A stretch of DNA of 64,000 bases, taken from Jatrophihabitans sp. GTDB taxonomy: Bacteria > Actinomycetota > Actinomycetes > Mycobacteriales > Jatrophihabitantaceae. How positions within the stretch are numbered: position 1 is the first letter of the stretch; every line of letters starts with the position of its first letter. The stretch spans positions 25,144 through 89,143 of the forward strand of contig DASVQQ010000017.1 of assembly GCA_036389035.1 (NCBI GenBank). The letters are read 5' to 3'. The notes under the pieces were generated by a model, which saw only the letters and a list, made by a program, of their open reading frames with translations, ran no database searches and was not told the origin of the DNA. Shown here piece by piece: positions 7,680 through 16,426 of this stretch. The translations under genes and the position numbers were made by a program.

Positions 7680-8204
7680 ATGGAGCAATTCGAGCCTGGT
7701 TACGTCCGAGTCGAGACGACGATCGTGGAGATCCCCGGCGGAACGGTCAGTGACCTACCTGCCCAGTGGCAACCGCCGCCGCCACCGCCGGACCAGGCCA
7801 CCCTCGCGGACTGGATGGCTCCCGAGCTGTTTGAGGCATGGGAGATCATCGCTCGCGACCTGCGGCCGCCGGACGCGATCATCCCCATGGTGGCGCCGGC
7901 TCACTGGGGTTGTGACGATCCCGACTCCTACACGGCTGGAGTGCGGTGGGAGGACGGCACCGGTGCAGCGATCAGGGTGCCGCGACACCAACCGCTACCC
8001 GACCGACTGGTAAACCTCGCCGACGAGTTCCAGGAGAGCGAGATCACGGCGCTCTGGTTCGCGGGCCGCCCGGCGGTGTGGCCGCACTGCCCACGGCATC
8101 CGAACACCCATCCGCTGAACCCGCGCCTTCACGACGGAACACCGGTCTGGATGTGCGGCGCGTCCGATGTCATCGCGCCCATCGGCGAGCTGTTCCCTCG
8201 CTGA
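7680..8204 (+). CDS. Hypothetical protein with Pro-rich stretch
   Basis: A 174-residue soluble protein I do not recognise. It has a six-proline run near residue 32, then a Trp-rich helical part (WMAPELFEAWEIIARDL) and a C-terminal segment with His and Cys residues (WPHCPRHPNTHPLNPRLH...WMCG) that could bind a metal. A CAGAAT hexamer (7667-7672) lies 7 nt before the ATG, suggesting a leaderless transcript. It starts 28 nt after the GNAT gene. Confidence 0.7.
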   Translation: MEQFEPGYVRVETTIVEIPGGTVSDLPAQWQPPPPPPDQATLADWMAPELFEAWEIIARDLRPPDAIIPMVAPAHWGCDDPDSYTAGVRWEDGTGAAIRVPRHQPLPDRLVNLADEFQESEITALWFAGRPAVWPHCPRHPNTHPLNPRLHDGTPVWMCGASDVIAPIGELFPR

Positions 8205-8226
8205 GTAAAGAAATCCAGCGGCCGGA

Positions 8227-9249
8227 CTAAGCAGGCGAGTCGTCCTTGGCGCTGGCGAACGCCGCGTCGAACGCCGCGGTCGGCGGGTCGAAGGCCAGAC
8301 CGGCGACGAACTCGCGGGCCTCCGGCGCGCCGACCAGCCGGTCCATGCCGGCGTCCTCCCATTCGATGGACAGCGGGCCGGTGTAGCCGATCGTGTTCAG
8401 CATCCGGAAGCAGTCCTCCCACGGGACGTCGCCGTGGCCGGTGGAGACGAAGTCCCAGCCACGCCGGGGATCCGCCCATGGCAGGTGCGAGCCGAGCACT
8501 CCCCTACGACCGTTGCCGGTCCGCAGCCGGGTGTCCTTGCAGTCGACGTGATAGATCCGGTCCCGGAAGTCCCAGATGAACATGACCGGGTCGAGCGCCT
8601 GCCAGACGAAGTGGCTCGGGTCCCAGTTCAGCCCGAACGCTTCCCGATGCCCGATCGCCTCCAGCGCGCGCTCGGTCGTGTAGTAGTCATAGGCGATCTC
8701 GCTCGGGTGCACCTCGTGGGCGAACCGGACCCCCTGGTCGTCGAACACGTCGAGGATCGGGTTCCACCGGTCGGCGAAGTCCTGGTAGGCCGCGTCCATC
8801 AGCGCCGGCGACACCGGCGGGAACATCGCGACGTACTTCCACGCGGCCGAGCCGGTGAACCCGACCACGGTGTCCACGCCGAGCTTGGCCGCCACCACCG
8901 CGGTGTCCTTGAGCGCCTGCGCGGCCCGCTGCCGCACGCCCTCGGGGTCACCGTCACCCCAGATGGCCGGCAGCAGCATGTCGCGGTGCCGGGCGTCGAT
9001 CGGGTCGTCGCACACCGCCTGCCCGGCCAGGTGGTTGGAGATGGCGTACACCTTCAGCCCGTGGACGTCGAGGATGTCGCGCCGGGTCTGCAGGTACGCC
9101 GGATCGGCGACTGCCCTTGCCACGTCGAGGTGATCGCCCCAGCAGGCGATCTCCAGCCCGTCGTAACCCCAGCTCGCGGCAAGCCGGGCCACCTCTTCGA
9201 AGGGCAGGTCGGCCCACTGGCCGGTGAACAGCGTGATCGGGCGGCGCAC
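8227..9249 (-). CDS. Sugar phosphate isomerase/epimerase (TIM-barrel, AP endonuclease 2 family)
   Basis: A 340-residue xylose-isomerase-like TIM barrel. The start ITLFTGQWADLPFEEVARLAASWGYDGLEIACWGDHLDV and metal-binding segments FAHEVHPSEI, NWDPSHFVWQ, YHVDCKD and SIEWEDAG are typical of inosose/keto-sugar isomerases and epimerases that bind a divalent metal with Glu/Asp/His. The GTG at 9249 is set by GAAGGAG 6 nt upstream. Last gene of the sugar operon (Gfo/Idh, ABC transporter, isomerase), so it probably interconverts the imported sugar or its oxidised form. A 169-nt spacer with strong hairpins separates it from the binding-protein gene. Confidence 0.87.
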   Translation of the reverse strand: MRRPITLFTGQWADLPFEEVARLAASWGYDGLEIACWGDHLDVARAVADPAYLQTRRDILDVHGLKVYAISNHLAGQAVCDDPIDARHRDMLLPAIWGDGDPEGVRQRAAQALKDTAVVAAKLGVDTVVGFTGSAAWKYVAMFPPVSPALMDAAYQDFADRWNPILDVFDDQGVRFAHEVHPSEIAYDYYTTERALEAIGHREAFGLNWDPSHFVWQALDPVMFIWDFRDRIYHVDCKDTRLRTGNGRRGVLGSHLPWADPRRGWDFVSTGHGDVPWEDCFRMLNTIGYTGPLSIEWEDAGMDRLVGAPEAREFVAGLAFDPPTAAFDAAFASAKDDSPA

Positions 9250-9293
9250 TGGTAGCTCCTTCGTGACGTGTGAACGGTGAAGGCGAAAGTCGC

Positions 9294-9354
9294 GATCGTT
9301 GGCCGTCAAGCAGGGACTGGCCCGGCAGGTCACCCTGCCAGAGGGCCAACGATC
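9294..9354 (-). other. Nested inverted repeat in the leader of the isomerase gene
   Basis: GATCGTTGGCC (9294-9304) and GGCCAACGATC (9344-9354) are perfect 11-bp complements enclosing a second hairpin, GGCAGG/CCTGCC (9324-9329 and 9334-9339, loop TCAC). The whole lies between the binding-protein stop and the isomerase start on the minus strand. It may be a processing or attenuation structure or a protein-binding site. Confidence 0.55.
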
Positions 9355-9373
9355 AACGCCTCCCAAAGCGGCC

Positions 9374-9405
9374 GAGGCTGACCGGGACGGATCCCGGCCA
9401 GCCTC
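9374..9405 (-). terminator. Hairpin terminator after the sugar-binding protein gene
   Basis: A 14-bp stem, GAGGCTGACCGGGA (9374-9387) with TCCCGGCCAGCCTC (9392-9405), loop CGGA; the single mismatch becomes a G-U pair in the minus-strand transcript. It lies 14 nt after the stop of the binding-protein gene. There is no U tract, which is common for actinobacterial terminators. It may act as a partial terminator favouring the binding protein over the distal isomerase. Confidence 0.6.
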
Positions 9406-9418
9406 GAACCAGACGAAC

Positions 9419-10504
9419 CTAGTCCCAGCCGAACTTCTCATACTGGGCGACGTTGTCCTTGGTGACCAGCTCGGAGTCGATGAGCATGTAGCTGGGCAGC
9501 GGCAGGCCGGCCAGGTCATCGGAGGACCGTCCCTGCGCGATCAGCCGGGCCATCGACACCGCGGTCGCGGCGATCGCCGGGGTAAAGGTGACGTCGGCCT
9601 CGATGCGGGCATCGCCGTTCTTGATGTGCTTGAGCATCGCGTTCGAGGCCGCGGTGCCGACGATGAAGAACTCCTTGCGGTTGGCCTGGGCGGCGGCCGC
9701 CTCCGAGCCGATGTTCTGGTCATCGTCGTGGTTGAACACCGCGTCGAGCTTCGGCGCGGCGGCCAGCAGGTTGGCCATGGCCGACTGGCCCGACTGAACC
9801 GTGAACGAGGCGTTGACCTGCCGCGACACCTTCAGGCCGTGGATGGCCAGCGCGTCGGCGAAGCCCTCCGAGCGCTCCCGGGTCAGGGCCAGGGTCTGGA
9901 TGCCGGTGATCTCGCCGATCACGGCGTCGGACTTGCCCTTGAGCTTGTTGCCGATGTAGGTGCCGGCGTTGAAGCCCACCTTGTAGTTGTCACCGGCCAG
10001 GAACATCCGGTAGGCGCTCTGGTCGTTGAAGCGGCGGTCCAGGTTGATCACCGGGATGCCTGCGGCGGTGGCCGCCTTGCCCACGCCGGTGAGCTGGTCA
10101 CCGTCCTGCGGGAAGATGATCAGCGCGTCCGGCTTCTCGGCGATCGCGGTCTCCACCGCGGCGATCTGGGACGGGGCGTCCGGAGCGGCCTCCAGCGCGG
10201 TGAAGGTGACGTCGGGGTACTTCGCCGCCTGCTCCTTGGCGAACCGGTTGATGGCCGCCAGGAAGCCGTGGTCGGCGACCGGGCCGGAGAACATGATCCG
10301 CACCTTCTTGCCCGGAGCCTGCGCGCCGCCGGTGTTGCCGGCCGGCGCCGCCGCGTTCGACCCTCCGGTGGTGGCGGTCGACTTCGGCGTGTTGCTGGTG
10401 CAGCCGGTCAGCACCATCCCCGCGGCGGCGGCGATGGCGACGGCGCCGGTGAATAGCCGACGACGGCTGCCGCCACCGTGCTCGTTGCTCTTGCGATTGT
10501 TCAC
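9419..10504 (-). CDS. Sugar ABC transporter substrate-binding lipoprotein (RbsB type)
   Basis: A 361-residue periplasmic-binding-protein-like lipoprotein. The N-terminus has an RRR region, a hydrophobic core and the lipobox LTGC with lipidated C35, followed by a Ser/Thr/Ala/Gly linker to about residue 65. The mature domain (IMFSGPVADHGFLAAINRFAKEQ..., VINLDRRFND, VFNHDDDQNIGSEAA) is a type I sugar-binding fold of the ribose/galactose family. The GTG at 10504 follows GGAGGATGCA, a good ribosome site; no ATG is suitable. It lies 83 nt after the permease gene and captures the substrate for the RbsA/RbsC-type transporter. Confidence 0.9.
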   Translation of the reverse strand: MNNRKSNEHGGGSRRRLFTGAVAIAAAAGMVLTGCTSNTPKSTATTGGSNAAAPAGNTGGAQAPGKKVRIMFSGPVADHGFLAAINRFAKEQAAKYPDVTFTALEAAPDAPSQIAAVETAIAEKPDALIIFPQDGDQLTGVGKAATAAGIPVINLDRRFNDQSAYRMFLAGDNYKVGFNAGTYIGNKLKGKSDAVIGEITGIQTLALTRERSEGFADALAIHGLKVSRQVNASFTVQSGQSAMANLLAAAPKLDAVFNHDDDQNIGSEAAAAQANRKEFFIVGTAASNAMLKHIKNGDARIEADVTFTPAIAATAVSMARLIAQGRSSDDLAGLPLPSYMLIDSELVTKDNVAQYEKFGWD

Positions 10505-10587
10505 TGCATCCTCCGCGGTTGAGATGGTTGTTGCTGCTGACGTTGAGAGCCGGCGTTGCGCCCGGCTGAGAAGCGAGCGACGGGCGC

Positions 10588-11667
10588 TCATGTCGGTCGC
10601 CGCCGTAGCGAACCGACCCGGAAGCTCTGGATGAGGACCGCGGCGACGATGATCACGCCCTGGGCGATCAGCTGGTACTCGATGGCCAGGTTGTTCACGA
10701 TGAACAGGTTGGTGATCTGGCTGAACACCAGCACGCCCAGCACCGAGCCGACGATGGTGCCCCGGCCGCCGGCCAGCGCCGTGCCGCCGATGATCACCGC
10801 CGCGATGGCCTGCAACTCGTACAGGTTGCCGTGGTCCGACGAGCCGGAGTTGGCCTGCGCGGTCACCATCAGGGCGGCGAGCCCGCAACAGAAGCCGGAC
10901 AGCCCGTAGATGATCACCTGGGTACGGCGGACGCTGATGCCGGCCAGCCGGGCGGCCTCGCCGTTGCCGCCGATCGCGGCGCTGCGGCGTCCGAAGGTGG
11001 TCCGGTTGAGCAGCACCCAGGCCAGCGCGGCGACCACGGCGAAGATGATCACCAACCACGGCACCCCGAGGAACTTGCGCTGCGCGATGTCGGTGATGCC
11101 GTTGACGCTGACGACCTGGGTCTGCTTGCCCGAGATCTTCTGGGCCAGGCCGCGCGCGGCGACCATCGTCGCCAGCGTCGCGATGAAGGGCGCCATCCGG
11201 CCGTAGGAGATGAGAAAGCCGTTGGTGAGGCCGGCAACCGTGCCCACCACCAGGGCGACGAAGACCATCATCACCGCGCCGTAGGACTGGGTCGACAGCG
11301 TGGTGGCCCAGACGCTGGCCAAAGCCAGCAACGCCCCCACCGACAGGTCGATGCCGCCGCTGATGATGACGAAGGTCATCCCGATCGCGACCACGCCGAT
11401 GCTCGATGCCAGGGTGAGCACGGTCAGCTCGTTGCTCCAGAGCCGGTCGGCGTCCAAAAAGATGTCCGGCCGGCTCCACGCCCCGATCCCGTACAGGGCG
11501 ATCAGCACCGCGATCAGCCCCAGGTTGCGGCGCACCGGCTCGCTGGCGTCCTCGCGGAACCAGTGACGAAGGGAGAATCCGCCTGACGGCGGCGGGGACG
11601 CGGCGGAAGATCCGTGCGCCGGCGACGCCTCGGCCTGAGGCGTGATCACCTTGACGTGGTCGGTCAT
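10588..11667 (-). CDS. Sugar ABC transporter permease (RbsC type)
   Basis: A 359-residue inner-membrane permease of the BPD_transp_2 family. After a 45-residue cytosolic N-terminus, about ten hydrophobic segments follow; ISGGIDLSVGALLALASVWA is the hallmark of ribose/xylose-type permeases, and the GGTALAGGRGTIVGSVLG loop near residue 300 contacts the ATPase. Its ATG overlaps the ATPase stop codon (ATGA), so translation is coupled. Works with the adjacent ATPase and binding lipoprotein. Confidence 0.92.
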   Translation of the reverse strand: MTDHVKVITPQAEASPAHGSSAASPPPSGGFSLRHWFREDASEPVRRNLGLIAVLIALYGIGAWSRPDIFLDADRLWSNELTVLTLASSIGVVAIGMTFVIISGGIDLSVGALLALASVWATTLSTQSYGAVMMVFVALVVGTVAGLTNGFLISYGRMAPFIATLATMVAARGLAQKISGKQTQVVSVNGITDIAQRKFLGVPWLVIIFAVVAALAWVLLNRTTFGRRSAAIGGNGEAARLAGISVRRTQVIIYGLSGFCCGLAALMVTAQANSGSSDHGNLYELQAIAAVIIGGTALAGGRGTIVGSVLGVLVFSQITNLFIVNNLAIEYQLIAQGVIIVAAVLIQSFRVGSLRRRPT

Positions 11668-13367
11668 GGGCTATCCACTTCCAGTAGCGATCCCGCCATG
11701 ACGAGATCGAGGACGGTTTCCTCATTCAGTTCACCGGCCGGCGCCTCGCGCACGACCCGGCCCTCACGCATGACGATCACGCGGTCCGCCAGGCCCAGAA
11801 CCTCGGGCACCTCGCTGGAGACCATGAGCACGCCCATGCCGTCATCAGCCATCCGGCGGATGACCCGGTAGAGATCCGCCCTGGCGCCGACGTCCACCCC
11901 GCGGGTGGGCTCGTCCAGCAGCAGCAGGCGGGTGCCGGAGGATCGCCGAGACCGTCCGGATTGCAGTGGGGCCTCGCCGGCGGGGTTCAGCAGCCAGCGG
12001 CCGAGGACGACCTTCTGCTGGTTGCCGCCGGACAGCGTCTTCACCGGCCGGTCGACCCCGCGCGGATGCAGGGCGAGCAGGTCGGCGATCTCGGCGGACG
12101 CGGCGCGCTCGGCGCCGGCCCTGGTCATCCCACCCTTTGCGTAGCGGGAGAAAGTGGCCAGGGTGACGTTGCGGTAGATCCTGTCCTCCAGCACCAGCGC
12201 CTGGCTCTTGCGCTCCTCCGGCGCCAGCCCGAGACCGGCCCGCACGGCGCTGGCCACCTGACCCGGTGGCAGCTTGCGACCGTCCAGGCGCACCTCGCCG
12301 CTGGTGGGCTTGCGGGCGCCGTAGATGGTCTCCAGCAGCTCCGAGCGCCCTGACCCGACCAGCCCCGCGATGCCCACGATCTCACCCGCGCGCACCGACA
12401 GGGACACGTCGACGAACTCGCCCGCCCGGGTCAGCCCGGTCACCTCGAGCAACGCCGGGCTCCCGCCGGTGCTCTCCCCCCGCTCGGTGACCCCGGCTCG
12501 CTCGGTGGCCCCGGCTCGTTCGGTGACCTCGGCTCGTTGGGTGACCTCGAGGAGCTCGGCGCGCCGGGCCCGCTCCGGAAAGACGTACTCGATGCTGCGG
12601 CCGGTCATCCGGGTGACCAGCTCGTCGGTCCTGGTGGTGCGGGCCGGCAGGTTCACCGCCGAGGTGCGACCGTCCTTGAGCACGGTCACCCGGTCACCGA
12701 TCTCGCGGATCTCCTCCAGCCGGTGGGAGATGTAGATGACCGCGATGCCGCGCGCGGTGAGGTCGCGGATGACCCGGAACAGGTTCGCCACCTCGTCGTG
12801 GGCCAGGACCGCGCTGGGCTCGTCCATGACGAGCAGTTGAGCGTCGTGGGACAGCGCCCGTCCCATGCTCACGATCTGCTTGGCGGCGGCGGGCAGCCGC
12901 CCGACCTTGCGGTTCACCGGGATGTCGCCGTGGCCGAGCCGACCTAGCACGGCGGCTGCCTCGGCCCGCATCCGGCCGCGGCGCACGAAGCCGGCCGCGG
13001 CCTGCTCGTGCCCCAGAAAGATGTTCTCGGCCACCGTCAGGTCATCGACGAGGTCCAGCTCCTGGTAGATCGTGGCGATGCCCGCCTTGGTGGCGGCCTG
13101 CGGCCCGCTGAACGAGGTCTCCTCGCCGTGCCAGAGCAACGAGCCGGAGTCCGGGCGGTGCACGCCCGCCAGCACCTTGATCAGGGTCGACTTGCCGGCG
13201 CCGTTCTGCCCGAGCAGGCAGTGCACCTCGCCGGCCAGCACCTCCAGCTCGACCCCGTCCAGGGCTCGGACGCCGGGAAAGGTCTTCACGATGCCGGTGA
13301 GCCGCAGCAGCGGCGTCTCGGCGCCACCGGCGGCGGGCTGGGCGGTGGTCATGGCGTTCTCGGTCAT
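11664..13367 (-). CDS. Sugar ABC transporter ATP-binding protein (RbsA type, two NBDs)
   Basis: A 567-residue duplicated ATPase. The first NBD has Walker A GQNGAGKST (near 55), a Q-loop, and LLVMDEPSAVL as Walker B, but its signature is degenerate (RLPAAAKQIVSMGRAL instead of LSGGQ). The second NBD has AGLVGSGRSE as its atypical Walker A, signature KTLSGGNQQKVVLGRWL and Walker B LLLLDEPTRGVDVGARA. This asymmetry is normal for the RbsA/MglA/XylG family. Between the NBDs lies an extra linker of four 18-bp repeats. ATGA overlaps join it to the genes on both sides. Confidence 0.93.
   Translation of the reverse strand: MTENAMTTAQPAAGGAETPLLRLTGIVKTFPGVRALDGVELEVLAGEVHCLLGQNGAGKSTLIKVLAGVHRPDSGSLLWHGEETSFSGPQAATKAGIATIYQELDLVDDLTVAENIFLGHEQAAAGFVRRGRMRAEAAAVLGRLGHGDIPVNRKVGRLPAAAKQIVSMGRALSHDAQLLVMDEPSAVLAHDEVANLFRVIRDLTARGIAVIYISHRLEEIREIGDRVTVLKDGRTSAVNLPARTTRTDELVTRMTGRSIEYVFPERARRAELLEVTQRAEVTERAGATERAGVTERGESTGGSPALLEVTGLTRAGEFVDVSLSVRAGEIVGIAGLVGSGRSELLETIYGARKPTSGEVRLDGRKLPPGQVASAVRAGLGLAPEERKSQALVLEDRIYRNVTLATFSRYAKGGMTRAGAERAASAEIADLLALHPRGVDRPVKTLSGGNQQKVVLGRWLLNPAGEAPLQSGRSRRSSGTRLLLLDEPTRGVDVGARADLYRVIRRMADDGMGVLMVSSEVPEVLGLADRVIVMREGRVVREAPAGELNEETVLDLVMAGSLLEVDSP
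12481..12552 (-). repeat. Four 18-bp tandem repeats inside the RbsA-type gene
   Basis: Units at 12481-12498, 12499-12516, 12517-12534 and 12535-12552 are variants of CGCTCGGTGACCCCGGCT. They are in frame and encode six-residue units of the type (A/V)-T-E-R-A-G between the two nucleotide-binding domains, an insertion not expected in this family. Confidence 0.85.
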
Positions 13368-14467
13368 GCCGGCACCTCGATCCAGGTCTGGGACGCGGCC
13401 GCGTCCATCACCGCTTGGGTCAGGACCGCGGCCCGCAGCCCGTCGGCGAACAGCGGCAGCCCGTCGGGGGCGTGCCCGGCCACTGCGGCGTAGACGTCGC
13501 AGACATAGGCGTTGAAGGCGTCCTGGTAGCCCTGCGGGTGACCCGCCGGCAGCCGCGAGTAGGTAGAGGCAGGTTGGCCGAAGACCTCCGTGCCGCGCAT
13601 CAGGACGACGTTCTGGTCGCGGGCGCCCATCCACAGCGCGTCGGGCGCCTCCTGGTCGAAGGAGTACGAGGCGTCGGGGCCGTCGAAGGAGAACCACAGG
13701 CGGTTCTTGCGGCCGGGAGTCACCTGGGACACCACCACCGAGCCCATGGCGCCGCGGTCGGTCTGGAAGACGACGACCGCGCCATCCTCCGTGCCGGGGT
13801 CGGTGCGGTCCTCAGTGCCGTCACCGAGGTGCCGCTCCTTGTAGGCGCTGCCCAGCTGCGCGGCGAGCCGGACGATCCGGTGCCCGGTCGTGAACTCCAT
13901 CAGGTCGCACCAGTGCACGCCGATGTCGCCGAACGCGCGCGAGGCGCCGCCCAGCGCGGGATCCATCCGCCAGTTCGTCGCGTCGCTGGCAGACAGCCAG
14001 TCCTGCAGGTAGGTGCCGTGCAGCAGCCACAACGGGCCGGCCGCGTCGCGGGCGATCCGGTTGCGGGCCTCGCGAACCGAGGAGTAGAAGCGGTAGACGA
14101 ACGGCACGCTGGCCACCCGCCCGGCCTCGCCGGCCAGTTCGGTCAGGCGCTGGGCGTCGGACACCGAGGTCGCCAGCGGCTTCTCGCAGATCACGTGCTT
14201 GCCGGCGGCCAGCGCGGCCTGCGCCATCTCGGTGTGCGTCCGGTTGGGAGTGCAGATGTGCACGACGTCGACGTCCGGCGCCGCCAGCAGCTCGGCGAGA
14301 TCCGCCGCGCCCCGCCGGGCCCCCATAGCCCGCACGCCGCTGGCCGTGGTGGCAGCGCCGCTGCCGAGCACGGCCGCCACCTCGCCGCCGGCGGCTCGCA
14401 CCGCATGCGCGTGCACCCCGGCGATGAAGCCGGTCCCCACGATCGCGGCCTGCATGCCGGCGGTCAT
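13364..14467 (-). CDS. Gfo/Idh/MocA family sugar dehydrogenase
   Basis: A 367-residue NAD(P)-dependent oxidoreductase. Residues 1-125 are a Rossmann domain: AAIVGTGFIAGVHAHAVRAAGGEVAAVLG binds the nucleotide and HVICEKPLATSV (near 95) is the conserved EKP motif. The C-terminal domain has the substrate-side DIGVHWCDLMEFTTG (D-x-x-x-H) motif. Family members oxidise inositols or sugars at the C-OH. It is the first gene of the sugar operon, and its stop overlaps the ATPase start (ATGA). The ATG at 14467 is used; M5 (14455) is an alternative. Confidence 0.9.
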   Translation of the reverse strand: MTAGMQAAIVGTGFIAGVHAHAVRAAGGEVAAVLGSGAATTASGVRAMGARRGAADLAELLAAPDVDVVHICTPNRTHTEMAQAALAAGKHVICEKPLATSVSDAQRLTELAGEAGRVASVPFVYRFYSSVREARNRIARDAAGPLWLLHGTYLQDWLSASDATNWRMDPALGGASRAFGDIGVHWCDLMEFTTGHRIVRLAAQLGSAYKERHLGDGTEDRTDPGTEDGAVVVFQTDRGAMGSVVVSQVTPGRKNRLWFSFDGPDASYSFDQEAPDALWMGARDQNVVLMRGTEVFGQPASTYSRLPAGHPQGYQDAFNAYVCDVYAAVAGHAPDGLPLFADGLRAAVLTQAVMDAAASQTWIEVPA

Positions 14468-14598
14468 CCGCGCGTCCGATCCACGCGCCTCGAGCGCAGG
14501 GAGCAGCCGTAAGGCCGGTCCTTGCCGCTGCGGATCAGTTCCATGCGGTAGCCCCTCTCACCGGTGACGCCGTGTGTGGTACGGGTTGTGTGCTCCGC

Positions 14599-14628
14599 AC
14601 GCTATTGCACGTGAGATGCGAAAGTCAA
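14599..14628 (-). promoter_or_regulatory. Promoter of the sugar operon
   Basis: On the minus strand TTGACT (14623-14628) and TAGCGT (14599-14604) are 18 nt apart, a good -35/-10 pair, placing the transcription start about 130 nt before the dehydrogenase gene. The flanking AT-rich DNA (14630-14710) includes the short palindrome TAAG-G-CTTA (14632-14640) and is the likely binding region of the divergent ROK regulator. A weaker plus-strand promoter (TTGAGC at 14675-14680) may serve that regulator. Confidence 0.6.
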
Positions 14629-14759
14629 CGATAAGGCTTAACAAACGAGCCGTAATCCGCCACACATTGGTAATTTGAGCGTAACTTTTACCTGAGACTT
14701 ACTTAACTCGTCTTCAACGGGTCCATGCAAAGATCTGACGCGACGAAACGAGGTGACGC

Positions 14760-16046
14760 ATGAGCACGAAGGAGCTAGCGGAAGGCCTGGCCGCCGAGCA
14801 GGTCGACTCCCTTGCCGCGGTACTTGCCGCCGTGCGCGGCGGCGGGCTGCCGACCCGCCCGGATCTCACGAGGCGCCTTGGCCTGGGCCGCAATGTCGTC
14901 AGCCAGCGGGTGACCCAGCTGATCGACGCCGGCCTGCTCGACGAAGGCCGGCTGGCGCCGTCGACCGGGGGGCGGCCCTCCCGTGAGCTGCGCTTTCGCG
15001 CCGAGGTCGGCTGCCTGCTCGTGGCCGAGCTGGGCGCGACCGAGCTGCAGGCCGGCCTCAGCGACCTGGACGGGGTGCCGCTGGCCCAGCGGACCGAGGC
15101 CTGCGACGTCGCGGCCGGCCCGGAAGCCACTTTGGCCCGGCTCGAGCAGATCTTTGACGAGCTGCTGGCCGACCGGCCGGTCCCGGTGCCGGTGTGGGGT
15201 GTCGGGATCGGGCTGCCCGGGCCGGTCGAGTTCTCCAAGGGACGCCCGATCGCGCCCCCGATCATGCCCGGCTGGGACGGCTACCCGGTGCGCGACCGGC
15301 TCTCAGCCACCTATCAGGCGCCGGCCTGGGTCGACAACGACGTCAACGTCATGGCCCTGGGCGAGCTGCGCACCGGAATAGGCCGCAACGAGCTGGAACT
15401 GCTCTACGTCAAGGTGGGCACCGGAATCGGCGCCGGGCTCATCTCCGCGGGGCGCCTGCACCGCGGCGCCCAGGGAGCGGCGGGCGACATCGGCCACGTG
15501 TCGGTGCTCGACGACGACAGCGTGCTGTGCCGCTGCGGGAACACCGGATGCCTGGAGGCGCTGGCCGGCGGGTACGCGCTCAGCCGCGACGGGCTGACGG
15601 CCGCGCAGTCCGGGCGCAGCGCCGCGCTGGCGCAGGTGCTGGCCGCCACCGGCAGCATCACCGCTCGCGACGTGACAGCCGCCGCGGGCGCCGGTGACCC
15701 GGCAAGCCTGGCCCTGCTGACCCGGTCGGGCCGGCTGGTCGGCCGGGTGCTGGCGACCCTGGTGAACTTCTACAACCCCTCGCTCATCGTCATCGGAGGG
15801 CAGGTCAGCTCCGGTGGAGACATCTTTCTCGGTGAGCTGCGTCGAACGGTCTACGGCCGCTCCACGGCGCTGAGCGCGCGCGATCTGCGGATCAAGACCT
15901 CACCGCTCGGTGACCGCGCCGGGCTGCTGGGCGCGGCGTTCCTGGTGGCTGACCAGCTCTTCTCCCCCGAATGCCTCGGCCAGTGGATCTCCAACGGCTC
16001 ACCGGCCGGACGGCCCGACCTGTCCGACGACGGCGTCGCCGCCTGA
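14760..16046 (+). CDS. ROK family transcriptional regulator
   Basis: A 428-residue regulator. Residues 30-75 are a winged helix (LTRRLGLGRNVVSQRVTQLIDAGLL); the rest is a ROK sugar-kinase-like fold with an actin-type ATPase segment GVGIGLPGPVEF and the zinc motif C-R-C-G-x-x-G-C-L-E-A. An intact zinc motif and G-T-G-I-G-A-G-L phosphate loop are visible, but ROK repressors usually only bind sugar. The ATG follows GAGGTG 5 nt upstream. Divergent from the sugar operon, so it probably senses the transported sugar. Confidence 0.9.
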   Translation: MSTKELAEGLAAEQVDSLAAVLAAVRGGGLPTRPDLTRRLGLGRNVVSQRVTQLIDAGLLDEGRLAPSTGGRPSRELRFRAEVGCLLVAELGATELQAGLSDLDGVPLAQRTEACDVAAGPEATLARLEQIFDELLADRPVPVPVWGVGIGLPGPVEFSKGRPIAPPIMPGWDGYPVRDRLSATYQAPAWVDNDVNVMALGELRTGIGRNELELLYVKVGTGIGAGLISAGRLHRGAQGAAGDIGHVSVLDDDSVLCRCGNTGCLEALAGGYALSRDGLTAAQSGRSAALAQVLAATGSITARDVTAAAGAGDPASLALLTRSGRLVGRVLATLVNFYNPSLIVIGGQVSSGGDIFLGELRRTVYGRSTALSARDLRIKTSPLGDRAGLLGAAFLVADQLFSPECLGQWISNGSPAGRPDLSDDGVAA

Positions 16047-16069
16047 GCCGGTGCGCCGGCGCCCGGTTG

Positions 16070-16387
16070 TCAGATCCATTGGAAACCGACTGCCTCGTCC
16101 AGCAAGTGGATCAGCTCGTGAAGCCTGGCCACCACGGGATCATCCGACATGCCCGCGAGGATCACGGTGTGCTCAGCAGTGCCGTCGAGAACCTGAACGG
16201 CGTAGTGGAAGCCGTCATACACCGGCGCTCCTTGCAGGTCCTCCGGCAGGTGGAAGAAGTCTGACTCGGTGACGATCCGGCGCACCTGGTCGGCGACCCC
16301 GGAATCGAGGCTGGAGGTCTCGACCGGCCCCAACCGCTGGTTCACCCCGGCGAAACCGCCTGTCTTGTTAACGGTAATCTGCATCAT
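16070..16387 (-). CDS. Emfourin-like protease inhibitor family protein
   Basis: A 105-residue protein resembling protealysin inhibitor (emfourin): a short N-terminal strand followed by GGFAGVNQRLGPVETSSLD, then two helices with F-F-x-L-P (SDFFHLPED) and a Y-D-G-F-H-Y-A-V-Q-V strand, ending with an L-H-E-L helix. Family members inhibit thermolysin-like metalloproteases; no protease of that type is nearby here. Two adjacent ATG codons (16387, 16384) and a TTG (16390) are possible starts. It sits next to the PLD-like gene on the same strand, 39 nt downstream of it in transcription. Confidence 0.7.
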   Translation of the reverse strand: MMQITVNKTGGFAGVNQRLGPVETSSLDSGVADQVRRIVTESDFFHLPEDLQGAPVYDGFHYAVQVLDGTAEHTVILAGMSDDPVVARLHELIHLLDEAVGFQWI

Positions 16388-16426
16388 CAATCACGCTTTC
16401 GGTGAGAACGGGCAGGCAATAGTTGG

